Of a stretch of 64,000 nt of DNA, positions 25,548 to 34,485 are shown in pieces. Source of the stretch: Coriobacteriaceae bacterium (GTDB lineage: Bacteria > Actinomycetota > Coriobacteriia > Coriobacteriales > UMGS124); NCBI GenBank assembly GCA_019421015.1, contig JAHZGC010000007.1, positions 80,795 to 144,794 on the forward strand, read 5' to 3'. How positions within the stretch are numbered: the stretch's first letter is position 1; the number at the start of each line of letters is the position of its first letter. Under the pieces are notes generated by a model. That model was given only the letters and a program-made list of their open reading frames with translations. It had not been told where the DNA came from and made no database searches. Both the position numbers and the translations under genes were made by a program.

Positions 25548-28517
25548 TTACAGCCACTTCTTGAGAACCTCGGCGAGCTCACCGATCTGAATGGGCTTGG
25601 CAAGGTGGTCGTTCATACCGGCAGCGCGCGACCGGCACGCGTCCTCGCTAAAGGCGTTGGCCGAGAACGCCACGATCGGCAAATCCAGCAGGTCTGGCCT
25701 TTGGGCCCCCTCCGACCTGATCGCCTCGGCGGCCTCGTAACCGTTCATGACGGGCATCTGGATGTCCATAAGCACGAGGTCGTAGAAGCCCGGTTCCTTC
25801 TCGAGTAACATTTCCACGGCTCGCCGGCCGTTCTCCGCGCGTTCTACCGCAGCACCGGTAATCGCCAGGATTTCCTTGGTGATAGAGGCCGCCAGGTCGT
25901 TGTCCTCGGTCAGCAGGATGCGCTTGCCGTCCCCCGGGCAACGGGCAAGCATGGCCATCCCGTCGACGGCTTCGACCGGCTCCCGGTCGGCAAACAGGTT
26001 TTGGAGGACGCGTACCAGACACGACCGGAAGAGCGGCTTCGATATGAAGGCGTCCACGCCCACATCGCGCGCCTCCTGCTCGATGGCCGACCAGTCGTAG
26101 GCCGACAAGATGATGACCGGCAGCGGCCGCGCGGCTATGGTTCGAATCTCCGAGGCGGTCTCGACGCCGCTCTTGCCGGGCATCTTCCAGTCGAGCAGCA
26201 CCGCCGAGAAGTCCTCGCCGGCCTCGTGAGCCTCGCGCACGGCATCCACCGCGTCGTCGCCGCTGTTGACCGAGCGCGCACGTATGCCCAGGGACTGCAG
26301 GAGCAGGCTCGCGCTCTCGCACGCGTCGGGCTCGTCGTCGACCACGAGCACCGTGAGGCCCTTCAGGAATTCGACGTCCTCCTCGCTGCCCTCCTCGCGC
26401 AGGCGCAGGTGGACCGTGACCGTGAAGGTGCTGCCCTCGCCCAAGGCGCTCTGGACCTCGACGGTACCGTCCATGAGGTCCACGACGTTCTTGACGATGG
26501 CCATGCCCAGGCCCGTGCCCTCGGTGTTGGTGATGCGGGTGTCGTGCGCGCGGGCGAACGGCTCAAAGATGTGCTTGAGGAACTCCTCGTCCATGCCGCA
26601 GCCCGTGTCGGTGAAAACGAACTCGTAGCAAGCGCTGCCGGGCAGCCGTGACGGCTTTTCAGAAATATAAAAACCGATCGTTCCTCCCTCGGGGGTGAAC
26701 TTGATCGAGTTGCCCAGGATGTTCATGAACACCTGCTGCAGGCGCATCGGGTCGCCCACCACCTGCTCGTGGACCAGCTCGCCGATGTTGACCTTGAGAA
26801 TCTGGTTCTTTGCCTCGATCTGGGGGTTTATGACCGCCAGCAGGCGCTCCATCGACTCCGCGATATCGAAGTTCTCCTCGCTGAGCGAGACGCGCCCGCT
26901 CTCGATGCGGGACATGTCGAGGACCTCGTTGATGAGGTCGAGCAGGTGCCGGCTCGCAATTGAGATCTTGTCCAGGCAGTCCTTCACGCGCTCCGGCCGA
27001 TCGACATACATGGTAGCGATGGCCGTAAGCCCCATAATCGAGTTCATAGGGGTGCGGATGTCATGTGACATGGAGCTCAGGAAGTCGCTTTTTGCCCGAG
27101 AGGCCCGATCGGCCATGCGCAGGGCTTCCTCAAGGGCATTGCGGCTCTCGAGCTCGCGTCGCTTGATATCGCTTACGTCCTGCACCGCACACAGCGCCTT
27201 GACCGGTCGTCCGGCAGCATCCCTCTCGAGACAGAGGACCGAGGTCTGGAGCCACAGCGCACGGCCGCCCGAAGAGATGCGGTACTCGAACTGCAGGTAC
27301 CGGGGGGCAGTGGCAAGCAGCTCCCTAACGGCGTCGCCGTTCAAGAACTCCGCCATGACCTTGCGGTCGTCCTCGTCAAAGGCAAGGGAGAGCCAGTGCG
27401 CGCAGAAGTCGTCGAACGACCCCTCTGCAGCTATGGCCTCCCCGTCGTCGCTCCTCTTGAGGTACTCGTAGGTGTTCTTCTCAAAATCGATCGTCGCAAA
27501 CCGCTCGAACAGTTCGGTGGAGACGTCGATGATGCGGTCGGCCTCCTGTTTCTCGAGCAGCAGGTGTTTGCGCTGACGTGACCCCTGCACCAGAAATACC
27601 GCCATGAGGGCGGCAAACGCCACGATGATCGCAAAGAGCAGCCCCATGCCGGCGGAGTTGGCGCGTCTGGTCATCTGATCGGTGATCGAGGCGGGAAACG
27701 CGCGTAGGACCATCAGGTCGTAGGAGGGCAGCTTGTCCAGGTATGCGCTGCCAACGCCGTCCGACGACCGATAGGTAAAGGCCAGCGGCGTCCCGTCCGC
27801 AAACGCCTGGCGCAGCTGATGATAGGTCACCTCGTTCTCGTCGGCGGCATAGAGCTCAAAGGCGTCGGCAACCCGCGTGAGGAACACGCTGGAGCGGGCG
27901 AGGATAGAGCCGTCGTCGGCGCACAGGTAGGTGGAGGTCTGCTCTCCGAAGAAGTAGGTGGTCATGAACTTGGCCATGGACTCTTCGGTGTAGACGCCCA
28001 AAAGAACGCCGATGATGTCGTCGCCGTACCGCAACGGCGTATAAAAGGCCAAGGCGTTCCCGTCGCCAAAGGACGAGTCTCGCACCGTGCACACACCGCT
28101 GTTGCCCCGCATGCCCTCGATGTAGTACTCGCGCCCGCTGCAGTCGGCCTCGTCGCCCTTGCCGTTGTACGCCGTTCCGTCGGCATCGGCGTAGACCATG
28201 TAGTCGAAGGGGGTGCCGTGCACCAAACCCATCAGCTCGCTCACGTCCACGTCGCCGGACTCCAGCGTCAGGCCGTATGCCGAGGCCACGGTGACGATAG
28301 ACGACTGCGCGTTGGTGAGCAGGTCGTCGATACGGCGTATCGTCTGCTGGACGGAGCCCTCGGCGTACTGGGTGTTCTGGTTTACGATGCGCCGCTCGTT
28401 GGCGTACATGAACACCGCAAACGCGCCAAACACAAACAGGGCCACAAGGACCAACGCAACGATTCGGCTGCGGACGCGCGTTTTGGCCTCGCGAACAGCG
28501 CGGGCGGTGGGCTTCAT
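25548..28517 (-). CDS. Hybrid sensor histidine kinase (dCACHE-PAS-HisKA-HATPase-REC-REC)
   Basis: About 989 residues from ATG 28517; a longer in-frame start lacks a ribosome site. Two membrane helices (about 18-38 and 290-312) bracket an extracytoplasmic dCACHE-like sensor domain. A PAS-like segment follows, then HisKA with the phosphorylatable His in SMSHDIRTPMNSIMGL, the HATPase boxes (GDPMRLQQVFMNILGNSIKF, GTGLGMAIVKNVVDLMDG), a first receiver (VLVVDDEPDACES, Asp in VLLDWKMPG) and a second receiver (ILLTEDND, Asp in LVLMDIQMPVMNG). With the separate Hpt protein 78 bp upstream it forms a His-Asp-His-Asp relay. It lies third in the operon and converges on the envelope cluster. Confidence 0.9.
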   Translation of the reverse strand: MKPTARAVREAKTRVRSRIVALVLVALFVFGAFAVFMYANERRIVNQNTQYAEGSVQQTIRRIDDLLTNAQSSIVTVASAYGLTLESGDVDVSELMGLVHGTPFDYMVYADADGTAYNGKGDEADCSGREYYIEGMRGNSGVCTVRDSSFGDGNALAFYTPLRYGDDIIGVLLGVYTEESMAKFMTTYFFGEQTSTYLCADDGSILARSSVFLTRVADAFELYAADENEVTYHQLRQAFADGTPLAFTYRSSDGVGSAYLDKLPSYDLMVLRAFPASITDQMTRRANSAGMGLLFAIIVAFAALMAVFLVQGSRQRKHLLLEKQEADRIIDVSTELFERFATIDFEKNTYEYLKRSDDGEAIAAEGSFDDFCAHWLSLAFDEDDRKVMAEFLNGDAVRELLATAPRYLQFEYRISSGGRALWLQTSVLCLERDAAGRPVKALCAVQDVSDIKRRELESRNALEEALRMADRASRAKSDFLSSMSHDIRTPMNSIMGLTAIATMYVDRPERVKDCLDKISIASRHLLDLINEVLDMSRIESGRVSLSEENFDIAESMERLLAVINPQIEAKNQILKVNIGELVHEQVVGDPMRLQQVFMNILGNSIKFTPEGGTIGFYISEKPSRLPGSACYEFVFTDTGCGMDEEFLKHIFEPFARAHDTRITNTEGTGLGMAIVKNVVDLMDGTVEVQSALGEGSTFTVTVHLRLREEGSEEDVEFLKGLTVLVVDDEPDACESASLLLQSLGIRARSVNSGDDAVDAVREAHEAGEDFSAVLLDWKMPGKSGVETASEIRTIAARPLPVIILSAYDWSAIEQEARDVGVDAFISKPLFRSCLVRVLQNLFADREPVEAVDGMAMLARCPGDGKRILLTEDNDLAASITKEILAITGAAVERAENGRRAVEMLLEKEPGFYDLVLMDIQMPVMNGYEAAEAIRSEGAQRPDLLDLPIVAFSANAFSEDACRSRAAGMNDHLAKPIQIGELAEVLKKWL

Positions 28518-28550
28518 AGGGAGGGACCTTTCTCTGAGACGCACGCGACA

Positions 28551-28587
28551 CGGCATGGCGACCGCAAAAGCCCCGGCCGCCATGCCG
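28551..28587 (-). terminator. Hairpin between Hpt and kinase genes
   Basis: A perfect 10-bp inverted repeat CGGCATGGCG/CGCCATGCCG lies between the Hpt stop and the kinase start. There is no U run. It could lower read-through from the Hpt gene into the kinase gene or stabilise the upstream mRNA. Confidence 0.4.
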
Positions 28588-28595
28588 GCTCAACC

Positions 28596-28964
28596 CTAGC
28601 GGTCGATAAGCGAAATGGCTTCCACGGTCAAGGCATACGCGTCGCAAACGCCCTGCAGCAGGGCGGGGACCGCCTCGACGTCACGGGGCAAACCGTCCTC
28701 GCCGGGACGCAGGGCGTCGGTCAACGCGCAGCTTGTCTCGTAAAGACCGGTAAAACCCAGGTCGCCGCAGATACCCTTAAGCGTGTGGGCACCCCTAAAC
28801 GCCTCGGCGACATCGCCGCGCTCCCATGCCCGCACCACGGTGTCGAAGCTCGGGTCGTCCAAAAAGGCCAGGGCAAATCTCTGAATGAAGCTGTCGGAGG
28901 GCATGCGCCCACGCACGTCGGACAGGTTTCCTCCCATATGGGCGTAGCACTGCGTCAAGCTCAT
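28596..28964 (-). CDS. Histidine phosphotransfer (Hpt) protein
   Basis: A 122-residue protein that is a free-standing Hpt domain: AHTLKGICGDLGFTGLYETS carries the phosphorylatable His near residue 60, in a four-helix pattern. It starts within the stop of the upstream REC-HD-GYP-GGDEF gene (ATGA overlap) and precedes the hybrid kinase. In a phosphorelay it would take phosphate from a kinase receiver and pass it to the REC domain of the c-di-GMP protein, or the reverse. Confidence 0.88.
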   Translation of the reverse strand: MSLTQCYAHMGGNLSDVRGRMPSDSFIQRFALAFLDDPSFDTVVRAWERGDVAEAFRGAHTLKGICGDLGFTGLYETSCALTDALRPGEDGLPRDVEAVPALLQGVCDAYALTVEAISLIDR

Positions 28965-31153
28965 TGAACGTCAATCCCCTCTCTGGGAGCGAACGTGCCG
29001 AACAGGTAGCCTCCGCGCCCGGCGTTCTTCTTCTCATACAGGGCCGCATCGGCCGCACGGAACATCCCGTTGTAATCGCAGGCGCTCCCCCGAGCGCGCA
29101 CGACCCCCATGCTCACAGAGATGGGAAAACCTTCATACTCGCCCGTGATCGAACGATGCACGCGCTCCACCAGCGGGCCGACCTGGATCGGGCACTCCAT
29201 GCAAACCAGGAACTCGTCGCCACCCACGCGCGCGACCACGTCGCCGTCGCGCACAGAGGCGCGCAGGCGGCGTGCAAAATGCCGCAACACGGAATCGCCG
29301 AAGAGATGGCCCCGGGTGTCGTTGGCATCTTTAAAGTGGTCGAGGTCGATCACCATGAACACAAACGTCCCATCAGGATGGGCCGCCATACGGTCGACGA
29401 TGGCCCGTCGACCCTGTGCGGCGTTCATCAGCCCCGTGAGGTCGTCGTGACCGGCCTTGTACTCCAACTCCCGCAACCGCTCGTGGCGTTCGTGTATGTC
29501 GACCAACTTGCCGATGGAGCCATGGTAGACGGCGGGCTCGTCGTCCGACCAGATGGCACAAGCCGTCAGATGGAACCAGCGCGGGAGCCCCTTGACAGCC
29601 ACTTCGAGATCGAGCTGGACCACCGGGTCCTCAGGCGTCGTGGAATGCAGCGCCCTCTCGATCCGCTCGATGTTCCCCTTGCCCAGCATTGCCTGAACAT
29701 CAGGGTTGTCACGGGGCTCTCCGATGACGGGATCGAGACCGAGCTCGTGGTTGCCCCAGTCGGACACCATCACCATAGAGGGGTTCGCGATGTACTCGTA
29801 TTGGATCTCATCGGACATGGACGCGAAGAAATGGCATTTCTTGCGCTCGTAATCCATGACGTCCATGGTGTGCTCGCCAAGGTGGAGCACATCGGGGCGC
29901 ACCACCTCGTCGACAACCTTGCGGATCTCCCGATTGCGCAGCGTCGGAGGCGACTCGATGCACAGCTGGTTGCGTATCTCGTCGGCCACGTCGGTGAGGC
30001 ACTCCAAAAGGAAGGGGTTGAACGCACCGCACTCACCGGCAAAAATCATCTCCATGGCCCGCTCGTGAGAATAGGCCTCTTTGTACACCCGCTCGGAAGT
30101 CAGGGCGTCATAAACATCGGCAAGCGCCACCACCTGGGCCGCGATGGGCGTCTCGTCACCCACCAGGCCGTCGGGGTACCCTTTGCCGTCGTAGCGCTCA
30201 TGGTGCCAGCGGCAAATGTCACGCGCGGTCTTGACCAGCGGCTCGTTGCGGTACAGGTGAAGGTCGTCGAGCATCTGCGCGCCGATAACCGTGTGCTGTT
30301 TCATCTGGACGAACTCTTCGTCCGTCAACCGCCCGGGCTTGTTGAGCACCTCGTCGGGAATCGAGATCTTGCCGATGTCGTGCAGGCTCGACGCGATGGC
30401 GATAAGCGACGCGTCGCCCTGCGTCAGACCGTACCGGTCCGTTTTGCGCATCACCTGGTTAAGGAGCAGGTCCGTCATAGAGCTTACATGCAGCACGTGC
30501 AGGCCGCTCTCACCGTTGCGGAACTCAACGACATGCGAGAGGATCGACACCATGAGGTTGGTGGCCTTCTCGCGCTCGTAGATCTGGTCGGCCACCATGC
30601 CCACCAACGCCCGCTGCTTGGCGTAGAGCATCAGGGTGTTCGTCACGCGCCGCTTAATGATGTGCGCGTCAAAAGGACGGCTGATGAAATCGGTCACACC
30701 GAGCTCGTAGGCGCGCTCAACGCAGGACGAGGCGGTCTCGGACGAGACCATGATTACCGGGATGTCGCGAATCCAGTCGTAACGGTTCATGACCGCGAGC
30801 ACGTCAAAACCGTCCATCCCAGGCATCACGATATCGAGCAGCACCAGCGAGATGGCACTCCCGAGCGCCCTCATCTGGGCAACGGCCTGAAAACCGTTCT
30901 CAGCCTCGACGACATTGAAGTCGTCCCCGATGATACCGGCGAGCAGGGCCCGGTTCATAGGGGAGTCGTCAACGACGAGGATGGTTTGCTTACGGCGGGC
31001 CGGCGCGTCTATGGTTGCCTCGCTTTCTCTGTTTAAGTCCCCGGTCGCAAGAGGTGCACGACCAAGAATGTATAGGAAGGGAGAGTATATAGGGTACGGC
31101 GCCTCATTGCACCCCTCGCAGCCCCCACAAAACCCACGTCCGAGACCAACCAA
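28961..31153 (-). CDS. REC-HD-GYP-GGDEF response regulator (c-di-GMP turnover); start uncertain
   Basis: A receiver domain begins at about residue 57 of the longest frame (ILVVDDSPMNR, Asp in LVLLDIVMPGMDG). HD-GYP follows with SSLHDIGKISIPDEV and HHERYDGKGYPDG intact, so phosphodiesterase activity is expected. After a PAS-like linker comes GGDEF with RVGGDEFLV and a product-inhibition RxxD five residues upstream (RDGD), so cyclase activity is also possible. The drawn start is a TTG only 15 bp past the U tract of the hpf terminator. No ATG, GTG or TTG lies in frame between there and the receiver; ATT 31069 or ATA 31009 (with GAGG upstream) are alternatives, or the sequence has an error. It is cotranscribed with Hpt and the hybrid kinase. 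Confidence 0.85.
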   Translation of the reverse strand: MVGLGRGFCGGCEGCNEAPYPIYSPFLYILGRAPLATGDLNRESEATIDAPARRKQTILVVDDSPMNRALLAGIIGDDFNVVEAENGFQAVAQMRALGSAISLVLLDIVMPGMDGFDVLAVMNRYDWIRDIPVIMVSSETASSCVERAYELGVTDFISRPFDAHIIKRRVTNTLMLYAKQRALVGMVADQIYEREKATNLMVSILSHVVEFRNGESGLHVLHVSSMTDLLLNQVMRKTDRYGLTQGDASLIAIASSLHDIGKISIPDEVLNKPGRLTDEEFVQMKQHTVIGAQMLDDLHLYRNEPLVKTARDICRWHHERYDGKGYPDGLVGDETPIAAQVVALADVYDALTSERVYKEAYSHERAMEMIFAGECGAFNPFLLECLTDVADEIRNQLCIESPPTLRNREIRKVVDEVVRPDVLHLGEHTMDVMDYERKKCHFFASMSDEIQYEYIANPSMVMVSDWGNHELGLDPVIGEPRDNPDVQAMLGKGNIERIERALHSTTPEDPVVQLDLEVAVKGLPRWFHLTACAIWSDDEPAVYHGSIGKLVDIHERHERLRELEYKAGHDDLTGLMNAAQGRRAIVDRMAAHPDGTFVFMVIDLDHFKDANDTRGHLFGDSVLRHFARRLRASVRDGDVVARVGGDEFLVCMECPIQVGPLVERVHRSITGEYEGFPISVSMGVVRARGSACDYNGMFRAADAALYEKKNAGRGGYLFGTFAPREGIDVQ

Positions 31154-31167
31154 GGCCGAACGCCACC

Positions 31168-31202
31168 AAAAAGGGCCGCCTCCCGGTGGGAGACGGCCCC
31201 TT
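31168..31202 (-). terminator. Intrinsic terminator downstream of hpf and element C
   Basis: AAGGGCCGCCTCCC pairs with GGGAGACGGCCCCTT with one mismatch and one bulge. On the minus strand a run of five T follows. It ends leftward transcription coming from hpf (stop at 31369) before the signalling operon. Confidence 0.75.
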
Positions 31203-31275
31203 CACAAACCGTGCCAGCCGAAAAACCAAACTTCCGTGGCTCGACGGCCCTTCCGCAAAAAGCGCCCCGCGACAA

Positions 31276-31360
31276 GCGAACCGCGCCTCGCAAGGCGCAC
31301 AGGTGTGATGCGTACTAGACGTACGTGAGCACCTGCGCAACGCGGCGAGGCGCGGTTCGC
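31276..31360 (-). repeat. Nested-palindrome element C
   Basis: An 85-bp element with perfect 16-bp outer arms (GCGAACCGCGCCTCGC / GCGAGGCGCGGTTCGC). Read on the minus strand the inside is CGCGTTGCGCAGG, GCTCACGTACGT, AGTACGC, then TGTGCGCCTTG. It shares the ACTCACGTACGT-type core with element E and the GCGTTGCG...GCGCCTTG frame with all copies. It lies 9 bp past the hpf stop codon. Confidence 0.85.
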
Positions 31361-31368
31361 CCACAAAC

Positions 31369-31980
31369 TTACGCCATGGCAGGGGCGGGTGAGACAGGCT
31401 TGAGGATGCCGTAGCCGCCGTTCTTGCGGCGGTAGATCACGTTCACGTCGCCGGTGGCCACGTCGGTGAAGACAAAGAAGTCGTGACCGAGCAGGTCGGT
31501 CTGGAGCAGGGCCTGGTCGATGGTGAGCGGCGTGAACTCGATGAGCTTCTCGCGCAGGATCTCCTCCTGCTCCTCGTCCTCGTCGGGCTGGGGCTCGGGC
31601 TCGACCCAGGGCTCCTCGACGGCCAGAATCTCGCCGGCCTCCTGCTTGAGCATGTCGCGCGTGGCGGCGGCACGCTGACGGCGGTCGACGACGCGGGTCT
31701 TGTACTTGCGCAGCTGGCGCGCGACGCGGTCGGCTGCCATGTCGACGGCCGCATACATGTCGGAGGCGGCCTCGCTCACGCGCACGACGCCGCCCTTTAC
31801 GAAGATGGTGACCTCGACGACCTGGGGCACGGGGTTGCTCGGGTTCTTCTCAACGCGCAAAACGACCTCGGCGTTCATGGGGATATCAAAAACGCTGGTA
31901 GCAGATTCCATCTTCTCGATGACATGGCTGCGGAGCGCATCCGTGACGGCGATGTTGCGACCGGTAACGGTGATGTTCAT
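31369..31980 (-). CDS. hpf: Ribosome hibernation promoting factor, long form
   Basis: A 203-residue protein. The start MNITVTGRNI at 31980 matches the family. The N-terminal RaiA/HPF domain (to about residue 100: SHVIEKMESATSVFD, DMYAAVDMAADRVARQLRKY) binds the decoding region of the 30S subunit. The C-terminal domain (PLTIDQALLQTDLLGHDFFV, NVIYRRKNGGYGILKP) mediates 100S dimerisation in long HPFs. The acidic linker between them is rich in Glu and Asp. It is a monocistronic gene bounded by its own terminator region. Confidence 0.92.
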   Translation of the reverse strand: MNITVTGRNIAVTDALRSHVIEKMESATSVFDIPMNAEVVLRVEKNPSNPVPQVVEVTIFVKGGVVRVSEAASDMYAAVDMAADRVARQLRKYKTRVVDRRQRAAATRDMLKQEAGEILAVEEPWVEPEPQPDEDEEQEEILREKLIEFTPLTIDQALLQTDLLGHDFFVFTDVATGDVNVIYRRKNGGYGILKPVSPAPAMA

Positions 31981-32086
31981 GGTTGCTCCAATCTTAAAGG
32001 CGGTACGTGCCTCTAACTTACCCCAACCGAAGCCTCTAAACACGGAGAAAACCGTTCTGTTTGATTTTATCGACAGAAGGTTTTAC

Positions 32087-32127
32087 AAAAAAGCCCGCCC
32101 GCACCCTCGGGAAGGCACGGGCGGGGC
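32087..32127 (-). terminator. Intrinsic terminator of the solute-binding protein gene
   Basis: GCCCGCCCG pairs with CGGGCGGGGC across a 16-nt loop, and six T residues follow on the minus strand (A run 32087-32092). It lies 37 bp after the stop at 32164. Confidence 0.8.
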
Positions 32128-32163
32128 TCTTTGCACTGGAGAAAACCGCAGCGGGGAGGGCCG

Positions 32164-33111
32164 CTACTCGACCGGCGCGCCCTCGACGGGGACCTCGCCT
32201 TCGGCCGGGGCCTCGGGGGCGGGCTCGGGGGCGGCGGGCGGGGTGATGAGGTTGTTCACGCCGATGACCGGCATGCTGCCCACCCACACCTCGCGGATGG
32301 CCTGAAGCTCGCCGCTCGAGGTCACCTGGTCCACCGCGTCGGTCACGGCGTTCTGCAGCTCCACGTTGGAGGCGGCCACGGCCACGCCGCGGGTCTCAGG
32401 CAGCGACAGGGCGCCGGCAAACGCTATGTCGGAGAAGCCCGTGGCCAGGTAACCGCCCATAAAGGAGTCGCAGGCCACGTACTGCACGGAGCCGGCCTCG
32501 AGGGCCGAGAAGGCGTCGTTCAGGGTGCCGAAGGGAGACAGGACGGCCGTAGGCGCCATGGCGGCCACGGTGCGGGCCGAGAGGGAGTCGCTCTGGACGC
32601 CCACCGTCGAGGTGCCGAGCTGCTCCACGGTGACGATGGAGGTGGCGTTCTTGGCAAAGATCGAAGGTGCCGTCTCGAGGTAGTTGCCCACGAGCACCTC
32701 GCTGCCGGGCAGCGTCATGGTGCTCGCGCCCATCACCACGTCGCAGAGCCCCTTGGCGGCGGCCTCGTAGTCGCTGGCGACGTCCACGAACTTCACCGTA
32801 AGGCCCATGCGCTCGGCCATGGCGACGGCCACGTCGACGTCGATACCGTCGAGCACCGTGGTCTGGCCGACCGTGACCGGCCATGCGTAGGGGGCGTTGC
32901 TCGCGTTCACGCCCACGGTGAGCACGCCGGGCTCCAGCGTCGCACCGCTGCTCACGGTCGGCTGAAGGTCGGCGTCCTTGAGCGCATCCTCGACCGAGGG
33001 GTAGCTCGTGCACCCTGCGAGCATGCAGATGCCCACACACAGGACCGCGCACGCCACGATGGCGCGCGCGAGCCGTCGGAATCCCCCGGCAGTTGCGCCA
33101 CGGTAGTTCAT
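32164..33111 (-). CDS. Solute-binding lipoprotein of an ABC-type amino-acid importer
   Basis: A 315-residue protein with a lipoprotein signal: VACAVLCVGICMLAGC, with the lipobox cysteine near residue 33. The mature part is a periplasmic-binding-protein type 2 fold (SBP_bac_3): LTVGVNASNAPYAWP, LDGIDVDVAVAMAERMGL, LCDVVMGASTMTLPGS and VGVQSDSLSA. A Pro/Glu-rich tail (PAAPEPAPEAPAEGEVPVEG) of about 30 residues is added at the C-terminus. No permease or ATPase gene is adjacent, so it is an orphan receptor here. A GGCACC/GGTGCC hairpin stands in its leader near 33135-33150. Confidence 0.85.
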   Translation of the reverse strand: MNYRGATAGGFRRLARAIVACAVLCVGICMLAGCTSYPSVEDALKDADLQPTVSSGATLEPGVLTVGVNASNAPYAWPVTVGQTTVLDGIDVDVAVAMAERMGLTVKFVDVASDYEAAAKGLCDVVMGASTMTLPGSEVLVGNYLETAPSIFAKNATSIVTVEQLGTSTVGVQSDSLSARTVAAMAPTAVLSPFGTLNDAFSALEAGSVQYVACDSFMGGYLATGFSDIAFAGALSLPETRGVAVAASNVELQNAVTDAVDQVTSSGELQAIREVWVGSMPVIGVNNLITPPAAPEPAPEAPAEGEVPVEGAPVE

Positions 33112-33395
33112 AGTCGTTCTCCTCGTCGTCCGAAGGCACCGGGTGCCTCCCAACCCACTCCAGGCGTTCCCCCCGATTGACCTGGTATTTGACCCCACAC
33201 TCGCATGCCGGGGCTCTCGCTGCGGGACGCCGCGGCGCCCCTCACTACCCACCCTCTCGCCCGCGGGGCGTGTGCCCCTGGTTAGGGTAAACGGGCGGCA
33301 TGGCTTACTTCTAGGACGCGCCATGCTCGCCGCCGCGCGCACGCGACGACTTACGTGGATCCCTTTGGCCGCGTCTGCCATGGACTAAGGCCCCC
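33112..33395. other. Intergenic stretch without a recognised gene
   Basis: This 284-bp stretch holds the leader of the solute-binding protein gene and no reading frame with coding character. GC-rich short inverted repeats occur (for example GGCACCGGGTGCC near 33135) but no terminator or RNA motif that I can name. It joins palindrome element D, and a further 168 bp without a gene separate D from comF. Confidence 0.4.
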
Positions 33396-33499
33396 AGAGC
33401 GGTCCACAGAATCGCTGATGCTGCGTTGCGCTCGGGCTTATGTGCCTCAAGCACACCGCGCCCTCGCGCGCCTTGTCCAGCGATTCTGTGGACCGCTCT
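33396..33499 (+). repeat. Nested-palindrome element D
   Basis: A 104-bp element with perfect 22-bp outer arms starting AGAGCGGTCCACAGAATCGC. The plus-strand core is CTGCGTTGCGCTCGGGCTTA, TGTGCC, AAGCACACCGCGCCC and TCGCGCGCCTTG, almost identical to element A inside while the arms are quite different. The perfect arms suggest a young or actively maintained copy. It lies 168 bp downstream of the comF stop. Confidence 0.9.
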
Positions 33500-33667
33500 A
33501 AAGAGCCCGCAACCACAAACTCGGGAGGAACGCAAGCATCATAGCAAAAACCCCCGGGCCGTACGCTGCGGTGCGAGAACCCCACAGGCCGCAGGCATCG
33601 AAGAAGGGGGCGCCGTGCTACCCCCCGACCCGTGCGCGAGCTCCCGGGCCCCTGCCAGGCAACCCCC

Positions 33668-34474
33668 TTACCAGGCCCGGGCAACCGTGGCCCCCGCGAC
33701 CCGGCGCGCACCCGCGAGCTTGAGCGCCCCGGCGGCGGCCCCCAGGGTGGCCCCGGTCGTGAGCACGTCGTCGAGGAGCAGCAGCCGCGTACCCGCAAGC
33801 TCCACGACCGGCACCAACGACGCCCGCGCGTTCTCGGCCCGCTGGTCCTTCGTGAGGCCGCGCTGGTCCCGGGGCGCCCAGCGGGCAAGGGCGTCCACAA
33901 ACGGCAGGTCGAGAAAGGCCGCGGCATGGCGGGCGACCTCCTCCATGTGGTCGAACCCCCGACGGGCATAGGCGTCGGGGGTGCAGGGCACAAAGGTCAC
34001 CCCGTCGAAGGGGGCCGAGAAGGCCCCGGAGCCACACGCCTCCCCCGCGTCGCCGACCGCCTGGGCAATCAAGGCCGCAAGCAGCACCGAGGCCCGGCGC
34101 TCCCCCGCGTCCTTGTAGCCGCGGACGATGCGGTCGAGCGGCCATTCGTGGAGGCCGTAGCAGCAGGCACCGTCGAGAAGGGCGAGCGAATCGGCAAGGT
34201 CGCGGGGCTCCGGGGGCTTCTCCCCCAGCTCGCCATCGAGCCGCCCGAGGCAGTCGGTGCACTCCGTGCAGACGAGGGACCCGAACGGGGCGCCGCAGCG
34301 GGGGCAGGCGTGGGCCTGGTCGATGGCCGGCAGGGCGGCGGCGCAGTCCGGGCAGAGCAGCGCCCCCGGCCGCTCGCATCCCAGGCAGCGGGTGGGCCAC
34401 AGGGTCTCGGCCGCGCCGTCGGCCAGACGGCGGGCAAGGGATTGCAGGGCGGCCGAGACCGGACGCCGACCCAT
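33668..34474 (-). CDS. comF: ComF family amidophosphoribosyltransferase-like protein
   Basis: A 268-residue protein from ATG 34474. The N-terminal zinc-ribbon-like Cys motifs (CLGCERPGALLCPDC, CPRCGAPFGSLVCTEC) and the C-terminal phosphoribosyltransferase motif LLLLDDVLTTGATLGAAAG define ComF/GntX. ComF supports DNA uptake in naturally competent bacteria but is widespread and of uncertain function in others. It starts 11 bp past the tsaBD stop, so it is cotranscribed with the t6A genes. Longer in-frame starts lie inside tsaD and were rejected. Confidence 0.88.
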   Translation of the reverse strand: MGRRPVSAALQSLARRLADGAAETLWPTRCLGCERPGALLCPDCAAALPAIDQAHACPRCGAPFGSLVCTECTDCLGRLDGELGEKPPEPRDLADSLALLDGACCYGLHEWPLDRIVRGYKDAGERRASVLLAALIAQAVGDAGEACGSGAFSAPFDGVTFVPCTPDAYARRGFDHMEEVARHAAAFLDLPFVDALARWAPRDQRGLTKDQRAENARASLVPVVELAGTRLLLLDDVLTTGATLGAAAGALKLAGARRVAGATVARAW

Positions 34475-34485
34475 GGAGGGCGCCC

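Noticed and set aside
31033..31293. 86-codon frame spanning the leader of the REC-HD-GYP-GGDEF gene
   Set aside because: It crosses the hpf terminator and palindrome element C and has no coding features, though a frameshift in this leader remains possible.
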